From contig CM041553.1 of assembly GCA_023238725.1 (NCBI GenBank), positions 16,121,501 to 16,185,500 on the forward strand: a stretch of DNA of 64,000 bases, in the 5' to 3' direction. Source of the stretch: Scortum barcoo (Eukaryota; Chordata; Actinopteri; Centrarchiformes; Terapontidae). Position 1 is the stretch's first letter; every line of letters starts with the position of its first letter. Below are positions 13,261-24,158 of the stretch, piece after piece. The notes under the pieces were generated by a model, which did not search any database, was not told the origin of the DNA, and saw only the letters and a program-made list of their open reading frames with translations. Both the position numbers and the translations under genes were made by a program.

Positions 13261-15602
13261 GAGGTTCGTCACGGGTTGTTTTTTTTTCTGCAGTGAAACT
13301 ACAACCAAGTAATTTAGTGCAGAGTTTGTGTGGGGGTGAAAAAAACTATTATGCAACAATCAGAAAAGAGTCCAGTCTGTCCAGAGTTGCATGCATGAAT
13401 AGAAATTGTCAGATGATCGTGCAGATTGGTACAGCAGCAGGTGTTTGTGCAGAGGAAACAGACGAACAGTGGCTCAATGCAACTGCGAGAGACACGTGTA
13501 CACCAGAGCAGGATTTCTATGAAAATATATAGAAATAAATACATACACGAATAAAATGTTAAAATGCAGTCGGAAGCTGACTTTAATTAGACTTTTCAGT
13601 ATAAATCATTAACCAAAGGGAAAAAAGATGCTCCGTGTAACAGAACTTCCCTGAAAATTATCATGTTTTTGAGTTTTCTTCAGTATAACATTAACTCAGT
13701 GATAGTTGTCTGTGCATCCGTAATTAGACCTTAAAGAGGGACTGCTAGTGACAAATTCGGCGCACTTTTAATGATGCAGATTTCTCCAGATGGGTCGTGT
13801 ATCTACAGTATCAGTGCCAGAGTGACTGTAAGAGTCAGGTCTGAACTGTATCGATCTCTTGGTGAAGTTCAGCAGGCAGAAGTACAGATGCAGAGTACCC
13901 CGGGCTTTCAAAATAAAACGTACAAAGTAATGTCATTACTGTTAATATTTGCTTTTGACTCACAGTATTTAATAATCCTCTCAAGTGCCACTGAGGCCAT
14001 CATTGGAATATCACACTGCAGATAATTGAAGCTGTGACTCATATCTGCACCATTAAAGCCTTTGTCTTGACTGAAAATTTGACTTAGCAAATTAATTTTG
14101 CCCCAGCTTGTGTCATTTAACTTATTGCATAGGCACCTCTGGATGTTAATAGGCCAACGTGTGACTTAAAATAAAATAAATAAGTAAAGGGCCTTAAGAC
14201 ACTTTGTCCACTTAAAAGTTGTCAAAATACGACAGCTGCGTTTCCTTTTGATCACACTGCAGACACTATGGCCTCTGGTAGACTGCTGATATGTATGGAT
14301 ACACCTGCATCAGGAGGCCATAATAACCATAATATTGTCTTCCCTTACACAAAAGAACATTATGGAGAATGGGAACATATCACACCACTGTGTGATGGAT
14401 TAACCAGTCTCCATGCCAGGAATACAAATTCAGAACATGTCTGAGGATTAAAGGCAGCCGGCACTGAAAAGTTTAACTTTTACTTTGCACTGGAGTTGCA
14501 TTGCGATTCAAGCCTTGAGTGTTGCACTACTTGAAGGAGAGAAGAAAAGTCAGACGTGTAAGAAGCGGCATCGAACGGGTGAAGTCACTGACTAACTTGA
14601 TGAGACAGCCAGCCGACTCTCACGGACTTCCTCCAACTCAGATTCAGCATGCTGGACTGTCTGAATGGCAGCTGATGAGGGCCGAGCGAACTGTGCCACG
14701 CAAACTGCAGAGAGGGCAGGCAACTGTTGGTTTGGTGTGCCACCATGGCGTTAATGAAAGTTAAATAACTTTGCAGGCTTTATTTTGAAATCTTCAACTA
14801 GTTTGCTTCACTGAGGCCGAGAACAGTTTGAGATGGTGAACTTTCTGTTTCACCCATGATGGTGATACATAGAGACGCACTTGTTCACTGTAGCATCTAT
14901 TTGTTGAAGCTGAGAAAATAAGGGAAACCTTACCACATCTGACCTCTCCCTACCGCCTCTTTCGGCCATAAAAATTAGAATAAGAGAGCACTCCTGTTTT
15001 AGAAGATGTAGTTGCTTTGTATAGCATTCTTAATGTTTTAATTATCATGTCTATATATAATATAGAGTGCTAAAATAAACCAGTCGTTAGCCTGTCCTTG
15101 AAGATGTAAGATAAAATGACACGTCTTCATAAGGCCTTTGACTGTAGGCCACATGTCATTGTGAGTGATATTGTAATAAAATTTGCATGCATATTTATAG
15201 CCCAGGACTGTGTAACTATCTGTTCCAGGGTTCTTTTAGGGACACAGTAATTATAGACAGCTGCCTGATTAATTCAGATTCATACTGTAATATCTGATCT
15301 TTCACCACGTGATCTCTGTTTCACGATGGTTAGTAAAGTATGGTTGGTCACTTGGCGATTTCTCTCTGAAGCGGTTAGTCGTCAGATTCAGCAGCCTGTT
15401 GTAAAGGCAGTACACCTATGATTGCTCATTGCTAACTCAGAGCTGGAATAATCTTTCACAAACAAACACATTTGTAAATATCTTATGAATGCACATCAAG
15501 AGGAAAGAGAGAGCTTTTATCATCAAAATGAACGTGTTGTTACTGTTCAATACTCTATTTTTGTCTGTTTTTTTCCACGACAGCAGCAGTGAAAGGTGCA
15601 CT

Positions 15603-18600
15603 ATGGGTCGTCTGGACGGGAAAGTGATTGTGTTGTCGGCTGCCGCGCAGGGGATTGGACGTGCTGCAGCAATAGTAATGAGCTTTAATAAGAACTCCTC
15701 ACTGATATATTCTCTACCGAAACACGGAGGAAAAATGTTTATTCAATAGGCTGCAGTGTGCAAACACAAAGGCTATATATTGAGTTCATTACACATTTCA
15801 AACTGTTTTTGTGCAATGCAAACAGCAGCAGAGTTTGATGTTGCTGACTTTCCTATATGTTTTATCTTCTGTGACAGCCATTTGAAAGGGTAGCACTGCA
15901 ACAATGATGGTATTTTTGTTTTTTTCCATATTACTGTGGTACAGAAACATACACTATATGTATATATTTAGTTCCTGAATGAAGGGTGAATCCTGATTGA
16001 TTCAAACTTCATTCAGAAAACAAGCTATTTAAAAAGTTGTTTGTTTGTACTCTTATGGACAGACCTCATAAATTTGTTTATGGGATACCACAGTAGTAAG
16101 CTAGATTACTGATGCGTGAATATTCATCCATTTTGACCAAATGGAGACAGATTGAGCTGCAAATCTTCACAATAAACACAAATGATCCCATGGTCAAACT
16201 CGCTGTTGTCCTTTGCACGAGCACGAGTTGTATAGATCCGTCCAAGCCACTATGTTTGTTTCCCATTTACAGAGCCAGGGCTGCGTATGAACACTGACAG
16301 CGGGTTGTGAGGAGATATTCTAAATCTGAAAAAAACTATATTGGATTAGGATTGCTAACTACACCTTTAAATCCCAGTCTTAACCCAGCTTTATACCAAA
16401 CGGGATAAAATATTATTGAATATAGAAGCATACATACATTATAATACATTGTTTTATAGAAACAACTGTCTTCCCCTCGCATCAGGATTATAGACTTTCT
16501 CTTGTGAATCTTTACAGTATGCTGTCACTCCACATGTATGTGCTGTAATAGTGATTCTTGAGATGGTGCAAACAAAGGTCCAAGAAGGTCCTTGTGTGCA
16601 GTTCCCTGGCTAGCAAAACACTTGAAAATCTCACATACATTCCTGTCATTGCATCCATTCGCTTCAAGTGATGCTTTTGATTATCTACATCCACTTCTGT
16701 CAGGGATTTATGTTTCGTGCAGTGTGGAGGAATTCGAATACAAAGATGTCTATTTATGTCACCGGTCATTAGGTTAGAATTACATAGTATTAAAGATTGC
16801 ATGTGGTGTGTGTGTGGGTCGGGGGGATTTTTCATTAAGATTTTAAAGGGGGGTATTTTGCAGTCTGTAGTTTATGATGCATTTTGCGATGGCTGAGGGA
16901 TTAGTGTTGGAAATTGACATTCTCCGTCTATATATGTGTGATAATGAGATGTTGGCGTCAGCACTGTGACCTGAATTATTTCCTGAAGACAGAGGCAGTG
17001 ACTACGTGCATTCAGGCAGCGGTTCAGATTTACTAAGAAGCACAAGAGCCTTAATCAGAAGCTTATTTAACAAAGCAGCCATAATGATTTTTGAGAATGA
17101 GAACACATTTGAATCATAGGATCACAGCAAAGCATTCCTTTTAAACAAGAGAAATGTCGGGATAGAGGATTTGTGTGCAGATATTTTGGAAACCGTCTGG
17201 AATTGACTCAAGTTTTTCCAAACATAGGCGTTCGCAAAGGAGGGAGCTCAAGTCACAGCAACAGACATCAACGGAGAGAAGCTGAAGGAGCTGGACGGCG
17301 TTCCAGGTAGGAGTCGCTTCTGTCGGTGTGAGGCTGCCATCTGCTGAGTAACCAGTGTGATACAGCACAATATCTGTCATGACCGTGAATAATAACCTCT
17401 GTAACTTTGAAGCTTTTTACAAGATAAGTTTGATGCATTGCTTTAATACTTTATCTTGTCAAGGCACTTTTTTGAGTGGACTTTGTTTAGGGCTGCAACT
17501 GAGCATTAACCTGCCTATTATTTTCTTTATCACTTGATTAATCATGATGAAAAATGCCGCCACACTTTGTGAGAGCTTAAGGCAAACAACAGTCTTATTG
17601 TTCCCGGATGAATTCAGTTTACTATTAAAGAAGATTAGTGATTTTTTTTTTTTTTGGCTTATTAAAGAAAATCAGCTAATGTTATATGTGAGGAGCTGCA
17701 TTAATTTGCATTATTTGCTTTAAATAAGATGTTGTTAATGGAGTACCAAAGTAGTTCACTCCACTTTCTGTCAATCATCTAATTAATTAATTAATTAACC
17801 CACTAATTGTTTCACATTTTTCAGTTTTCAGAGTTCATTTTATCATTTCACTTATGATAGTAGGCTTATGACAGCATTACTAAAGAGGATACACGACATG
17901 CATGTAAATTCAAGGGCCATAGAGCGTGAACTGTAGAAATTATTTGTGAGAACTGATCACCACAATAAACTGACACTATCCTGCTTATCCACATTAGCCA
18001 GTGAACACACACTAAAACATCCATCAAATCATAACCTACAGTATATATCACATAATAATCTATAATAATGTTAAACACACACCGTATGCATTGACATATT
18101 CTTGCTTTTTTATTGCCAGTATTTCAGGACATATTTCCTTTTTAATGAGCTTTTTAGTTAAGTTTAATGTGGCTTGAATACAGTTGTATTTGCCTTTCAT
18201 CACCATGAGCGTTTTAAAATGTCTACGGGGTAACTCATGTGGTGGACAAACACACACCAGCAAAATACAATTTGCCGTGTTTGTAACCTGTCAGCAGTGA
18301 ATTGGAGTAGCAGAAAATGGTCCCAGCTGGACCAGCTTTAAACAAACAGGAGGTGATCAACACACTTCCACCTCCTCTCAGGCCGTTCACAAACAAAACA
18401 CTTCACCTCCGACTGCTTTCTGTGGAGCTTGGAGTGGCCAGCAGGAAAAGGTAGAGGTTGCACAGGGCAGGTGTGAGTGTGTGTAATTGTGCAGATGTGA
18501 AACAAGACGACATCAGTTGTCTCTAGTAGCTTACTTGCTTTGTTCATTTTAGAGGGCCTCACTTAAAACTGGTATCTCCTGTCGTAAAATGTTTAATAAG

Positions 18601-21592
18601 ACAATGAGCTTTTTTTTTTTTATTCTTCTCTAAATCAGTGAAGCGTCTTTAAAATCATTAGGACTTTTTCTCCTCATCAACAGGGATCAAAACCAAGGTT
18701 GTGGATGTAACTAAGAAGGACCAAGTGGAAGCCCTGGCTAAGGAGCATGAGCATGTCGATGTGCTGTTCAACGTCGCTGGGTATGTTTTCCATCTCCCGT
18801 TTGATGATATCTGTAGCTGTTGCACTGGCTGACACACCACGGTGATGATGTAAATGTAAATTAGCATACCAAATCCACGGCTGAAAATACTCCTCAACAA
18901 ATGCACTGTTTATTTGCCTTTGAGTAATATTTGCTCAAAACTACAGCACCCAGTGTTTAGGGAAGTCATCTAACATTTATATTTGAAGTATTCAGAGATA
19001 CTAACGTGTTTTTTTGGTTTTATCTTTTAATGGGATTTGTTTACAATAATAAATGCGTAGAATATTTCCAGCCTCATCCTTTCACATACCTGTAATGCGT
19101 GGCAGCTCTGTTTGTATTGCCAACATGCTGTCTCCTCATTAAGCACATTTATCCATCTCTTGCTTAACTACATTTCCAAAGTCCCTGTACCGTGAGGTTT
19201 AACCTCTGCTTAACCCTTTGCCAATCTCCTTAACAAATGTCTCTAAAGTGACACCTTAAAAGGCTCAGTAAAATGTTGAGTGGGTCAAACGCACTCATCA
19301 TTCAGACCAAGAATTATCTTTAATAAGTTATATCTCATATTGATCTCTTTCACTACTCGCTTTTGATTCTGATATATGAGGTACCTCATAGATAAAGCCC
19401 TATCTGATTACATGAAATACTCTGAGACTGCCACTCCCCAAGTTTATTTGTCATCTACCACCTGCAGGTTCGTGCACCACGGCTCCATCTTGGACTGTGA
19501 GGAGGCTGACTGGGACTTCACGATGAACGTGAACGTCCGGAGCATGTACCTCATGTGCAAGGCTTTCCTGCCCAAGGTGACCTTTGCCCACTTTACCGAG
19601 TGCTTAAAACTGTTTATCCTGTTGTTGAGAACATGAAGTAGGCACCGTTGTAAATTGGGCGACATATGCTTTTATTTCGTTCTCATCCTTTGTCCGCTGG
19701 GATTAGCTGTATTACTCTGAGCCTGTGGCATGATGGGCGGTGACTGCCCAATGGCTAATCCAGCTTTAGCTGCAAACTAACCAAACTGCCTCAAAGGGGA
19801 ATTTTAGCGTGGATCATCACTCGTTCATTTATTTGTTACATAAAAGTCAACCTAAGATCGTTGCTCAGTTGTACTCTTCATTTGACCAATTATATACCGT
19901 TTATAAGCCAGTACCCTAATTTATTTTGTCATTCTAGATGTTGGCAAAGAAGGCAGGAAACATTATTAACATGGCATCTGTTGCCTCAAGCATAAAAGGT
20001 AAATGATCCTGCAGATCTTTTCACAATAGATGATAGTACAACAAATTTTATGGCCAATTAAAGAAACATTAAGTCACTGAAGTATGACCACGTTCATTGT
20101 AATCCTCTTACCTCAGATAATTGTTTTGCGTGCTTGTGTGTCTGTGTGTGTGTGTTTGTGAGTGACATATGTGATTCTCCACACAGGTGTTGTGAACCGG
20201 TGTGTCTACAGTACCTCCAAGGCTGCAGTGATCGGGCTCACCAAATCTATAGCGGCTGATTTCATCGAGCAAGGCATTCGCTGTAATTGTATTTGTCCCG
20301 GTGAGTTCAGGCTGCCCCACAAAATATAACCACGTCACTGTGTCCTTTTTGTTCTCCTTCATGTATCGCTCAAGGTTACTTCAACAGATAATTTTATGCT
20401 GCAGACATCCTTGAGAACAAATTGAACTTTGAAATTGATGCTTTTAAAATATTTAAGGGCCTTTCATTCGTTTAGGTACATTGTGTGTTTCAAAGATACA
20501 CAAGCCTCGAGTTTGTCCTGTCTAAATTGCTGTAAAAACCCATCAAAGTTTTTATTTGGAGTGTTATTTGTACAGAACTCAATCCAGTGATGCTTATTTG
20601 ATCATCAAAATCATCCAAGTCGTGGAAGGCAATCACTATTTCTGTATTCTGTGTGGTTAATAATGTTAAAATGAAGGTTTCAGAAGAAAGTTAGGGTCGC
20701 TCTTTTATATTTTCCTTAGGTACTGTTGATACTCCGTCACTGAGGGGAAGGATCCAGGCCCAACCTGACCCAGAACAGGTATGCCAGACTCTGAGACTTA
20801 GACTCAGACTTTATTGTCATTCAGATATACAAGTCATTTAGCAGGTATACCTTATCTTTGGTCTCTAACATGAAGAAATCCAGATGGCTGGGGGTTGAAG
20901 ATAACAAATGCTGCGACTTTAACCCCTCTCTCTTTGTCTCTCCCTCTCTGTAACTCCTCAGGCTTATAAGGATTTCATGGCCAGACAGAAAACTGGCAGA
21001 ATGTGCACAGCTGAGGAGGTGGCGTACCTGTGTGTGTACCTGGCGTCAGACGAGGCAAGTACTCGCAGATAATGAATCCATGTGGTGCATGTGCATGTGA
21101 TACAGTCTATAAACAGGTGTTCAGGTGCAGGTACTTTGCATTTGTTCTTGAGATTTTTGCAACCCAAAGCTGATTCCAGTACTTTGTAGATTCAGTATAA
21201 ATGTATCTGCTTTAATACCAATAAATACAAAGATAAATAAAGGATGCACCAACTGGCAGTACAGAGAACACTTTGACCCAAAATCTCTGTGCTTAACAGT
21301 TAACAGTTGTTGTTTTTTTTTTTGTTTTTTTTAGATAATCAAAAGATTTTACAGACTTTATTTGTGGTGGCTGATGAGTCTTTTTGGACTTCAGTATATT
21401 TAAAATCCTGACTACCTCCCCGAATGTATATATGCTTAACTCCAATGTACTTAGTATTCTGTAGTTTACGAAAAGATCTGAGTAAAAAAAAAGATCTGAT
21501 CTGAAGTAATCTGACCTAATGTTTCTCGGCTCCTTCAGTCTGCCTATGTGACCGGGACCGAGCAAATTATTGATGGAGGATGGAGGCTGTGA
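15603..21592 (+). CDS. bdh2: 3-hydroxybutyrate dehydrogenase type 2 (DHRS6), 9 coding exons
   Basis: Coding exons: 15603-15674, 17228-17306, 18684-18780, 19468-19576, 19938-19998, 20187-20300, 20720-20778, 20962-21054, 21539-21592. They join in frame to 245 residues, the same length as human BDH2. The protein is a cytosolic short-chain dehydrogenase/reductase. It shows the glycine-rich AAAQGIG nucleotide loop (13-19), Asp37 after the second strand (the usual NAD preference), NVAG (80-83), catalytic Ser133, Tyr147 and Lys151 (Y-S-T-S-K), and a C-terminal IDGGWRL. The family oxidises (R)-3-hydroxybutyrate; mammalian BDH2 is also linked to the siderophore 2,5-dihydroxybenzoate. The start ATG begins the conserved MGRLDGKV. 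It lies 19 bases after a plausible acceptor (AG at 15582-15583), so at least one non-coding exon lies upstream. All introns look like GT-AG except the last, which has a GC donor (GAG then GCAAGT at 21055). The next gene begins within about 0.5 kb on the same strand. Identity is very secure; exon limits were placed by eye from splice consensus and frame. Confidence 0.97.
21055..21538 (+). other. bdh2: bdh2 last intron with GC-AG splice sites
   Basis: Exon 8 must end after Ser-Asp-Glu (GCGTCAGACGAG) to join Ser-Ala-Tyr-Val-Thr in exon 9. The donor there reads GAG followed by GCAAGT, the standard GC-donor consensus, and the acceptor is CTCCTTCAG. No GT in the vicinity keeps the conserved protein sequence. 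Confidence 0.85.
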
Positions 21593-21650
21593 GAGAAGTG
21601 CATCCTGACAGAAGCGGAAGCAGTCACACCTTTTCTCTTTTGATCCCCCA

Positions 21651-21656
21651 AATAAA
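21651..21656 (+). other. bdh2: bdh2 polyadenylation signal
   Basis: A canonical AATAAA sits 59 bases after the bdh2 stop codon, giving a short 3' UTR. No other AATAAA lies between the stop and the slc9b2 promoter region. Confidence 0.7.
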
Positions 21657-21899
21657 GCGCACACGATTTGACTTGATCTTTTTTTTTTGTAATGTTTACT
21701 GATGTGATCTGATTTCCCATTGTCCAAATGAAATCAAGGTCGACATTGTAATAAACATTGGACCATACCACAGCTGTGTGGACTTATGAGCTCATATCAC
21801 TTATTAAATGTTTTATGAAGCAATCTGTCGGATTTTGCATGTGATCAAAAATGAAAAACATCTATTAAAACGTCTTCACCAGTATCCTTGAGTGACTTG

Positions 21900-22065
21900 T
21901 CCATTCACCCTAACTCCCCCACCCCGACCAAGCAGCGCTCCTGTGCGCGGTACATACATGCTTGGCCATCACTAATCCGCCTGATTCCCACATCCCAGCT
22001 GGTGTGTTTGCCACAGGACTGCCAGAGCCGCCGCCGAACAGCGATGACAAAGTTTACGCTATGAG
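21900..22065 (+). promoter_or_regulatory. slc9b2: slc9b2 promoter and non-coding first exon
   Basis: A CpG-rich stretch begins soon after the bdh2 poly(A) signal and extends to about 22,560. A GC-rich segment with GCCGCCGCC ends at 22065 in a good donor (ATGAG then GTGAGC). It would splice to the acceptor at 24024 (TGTGAACAG) to make the 5' UTR. The proposed exon has a tiny upstream ORF (22044-22064, MTKFTL). The transcription start is not determined. Confidence 0.55.
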
Positions 22066-23154
22066 GTGAGCTGATTTTAGCCTTTATTAAGGTTTTACGT
22101 CTCCAGATAACCCCGTTACAAGGCCCGGCCTCTGCACGGTGGCTGTGGTGAGTTCACTGGCAGCTGGAAGTCGGAAGCACTCAACCGGCTACCGGCGAGG
22201 AGTCAACTCTCGTGATTTGCGCGGAAATGTGTCGGCGACACCCGTGCGTGCCAGGGCAGGAAGCCGACAAGCTTTCTAGTGTTATTTAGGGATTTAAGCT
22301 CATCGGTGGGGGATAACTCGGCGTGTATGACATGTGGTGTGGTCCGCGTTTTGAAGTTATCTTACTGTCCATGAATGCACCGTGAAACGTCGCGGGCTAA
22401 CGACGCTGCGACAAGCTAATATTAAAAAAAAAACTATTTAACCACCAATTTACGAAGTTATGTGAGGAAATGTGCCGGAATAATGGAGTCACCGCCTGTA
22501 GTGAGCCACGCGTTTCCCTCTTTGCTAGCTTAATAATGAAACCGGAGGTGCGGTGCTAACCCGCTTTCCAGAGCTGGTTTTTTTTTTTTTTTGCTTTTAC
22601 CTTTACCATAAACTTCAGAGTCTGCAGTCCACACGTGTGTATCCACAGACACACACACACACGACAAAAACAAACAACTTTAAAACATTTCTTTTTAGCT
22701 TTGCTTCGCCACCTGGACAGGTCGGTCTGTAGTCATTAGCTAAGTTTGGGGCTAGCCGTGTGCGCCATATGGCCGAGCTGTAAGCATTGATTAGTGTGGT
22801 CTGTTCACAAGTGGATTAACCCGGCAGCTGTTGCCATGAGCGACTGTCAAAACACCGTAGTAACGCCGTCTGACTGTGAGGGATGTTTGTGTGCTTTTTA
22901 ATGAAGTACAACTCAGTTATTTTTCAGTGAACACAGCCGAGTGAATATAAGCCACATACTGTCAGTATTAGTGTTTATTATATGTCGTGTAAACAACGCA
23001 TACGGTACAGTTACCACAGGGAGTTGTTGGCTGTGAAGTCCTTGAGTCTTTAACGACGCTTAAAAATGTGTAGAAGTAAAATCCCACAAGTAATAATCAC
23101 TAGATGTATCAATAGGAAAGTGTTAAATGAGATTAAACTAAAATAAATGGAATA

Positions 23155-23729
23155 TACACTACAAGCCAGACATTTGGAAGCAACTTCAAGTTTCTGTTCA
23201 CAAATGCCTTTCTTAAAAACCAGCATGAGTTATATGTATTTTGGGATGTATTTACTGCATGATCAGACTTTCATTGATATGCACCATTTTCCTCAGTTTA
23301 CCTTTAGGTATACATTGATGTTACCTAAACAACAAAGAAGAGGAAGGTGTTCTTCAAAAGATGTTTTGGCCCCCTCAGTCTCCAGACCTCTCTCCAATTG
23401 AGCTTGTGTGGGATGAATTGGATCGATCAGTCAGAAAAGCACATCCCACAAATCAGCAGCCTCTTATTGATGAACTTAAGAAAGCTTGGAATGCAATTCC
23501 TGGCACATACCTTAAAAACTTGTTAAAGCCAGAGCAGGTTACTTTGAGGAAAGAAAAGTCTAAGCAAGAAAAGCTCAAATACCTGATAATTATAGTAAAA
23601 ATGTCTTCTGATAAGTTACCCTTTATATAATAATCATGTTTATTTTGTTGCAAAGTATACCAATGAAACTATGATCTTTTTTTGTACAAATTTGATCTTG
23701 CTTCCAAACTTTTGGCCTGTTGACATGTA
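23155..23729 (+). mobile_element. Tc1-like transposon relic, internally deleted, in slc9b2 intron 1
   Basis: Imperfect terminal inverted repeats are visible: CAGACATTTGGAAGCAA near the left end and TTGCTTCCAAACTTTTGG near the right, each next to a TA dinucleotide. Inside, 23361-23630 encodes the end of a Tc1-family DDE transposase: WPPQSPDLSPIELVWDEL holds the final catalytic Glu, followed by the usual C-terminal helices. The upstream two thirds of a normal Tc1 (about 1.3-1.6 kb) is missing or scrambled, so the copy is inactive and about 575 bp long. Confidence 0.85.
23361..23560 (+). pseudogene. Tc1-family transposase C-terminal fragment
   Basis: The reading frame contains MFWPPQSPDLSPIELVWDEL followed by residues typical of Tc1 transposase C-termini. 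Only the last part of the DDE domain survives; the first two catalytic Asp residues and the DNA-binding domain are absent. It sits inside the transposon relic in slc9b2 intron 1. Confidence 0.85.
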
Positions 23730-23844
23730 ATGATAACAGTGATGTAGCACACAGTAGTGTGCAAATGTCGACAGGGATCATGTGGGCTGGTTCGTCTCCC
23801 CGGTCAGTCCCAGCACAGTATCTGTCAAACTAAACAAAACAGGC

Positions 23845-23847
<3 letters not shown>

Positions 23848-23880
<33 letters not shown>
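23848..23880 (+). repeat. (TG)n microsatellite
   Basis: About 16 TG units in slc9b2 intron 1, about 150 bases before exon 2. Confidence 0.95.
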
Positions 23881-23884
<4 letters not shown>

Positions 23885-24079
23885 AGAAAGAGAAAGAAAA
23901 GAGATTAAACTTATCATTCCATGCCATGCCAATTTTCACACCTGAGCCAACACCTCTGTTCTCCATCATTAAGTAAACACTGATTTGTGTTTCCACTGAT
24001 AAAGCCGGCGTTGTGTGTGAACAGGAGCTGGACACACAGAGGAAGACGAAGAAGAAGTGAGGGAACTGCTCATCCATCA

Positions 24080-24106
24080 ATGGCCAACCCCACCCCTTGG
24101 GCTTGA
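24080..24106 (+). other. slc9b2: Upstream ORF in slc9b2 5' UTR exon 2
   Basis: An ATG 79 bases before the slc9b2 start opens an 8-codon reading frame (MANPTPWA) that closes with TGA before the main ATG. If the exon 1-2 splice is right, the mRNA would carry two short upstream ORFs, which often reduce main-ORF translation. The effect is inferred. Confidence 0.4.
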
Positions 24107-24158
24107 TGCGCAGAGATAGAAAAGAACAAGTGGACCAGACGTACTGCAGCCAGTTGCC

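Noticed and set aside
15489..15602. Possible N-terminal extension of BDH2 from an upstream ATG at 15489
   Set aside because: The conserved family start is MGRLDGKV at 15603, and an acceptor at 15582-15583 places 15489 in an intron.
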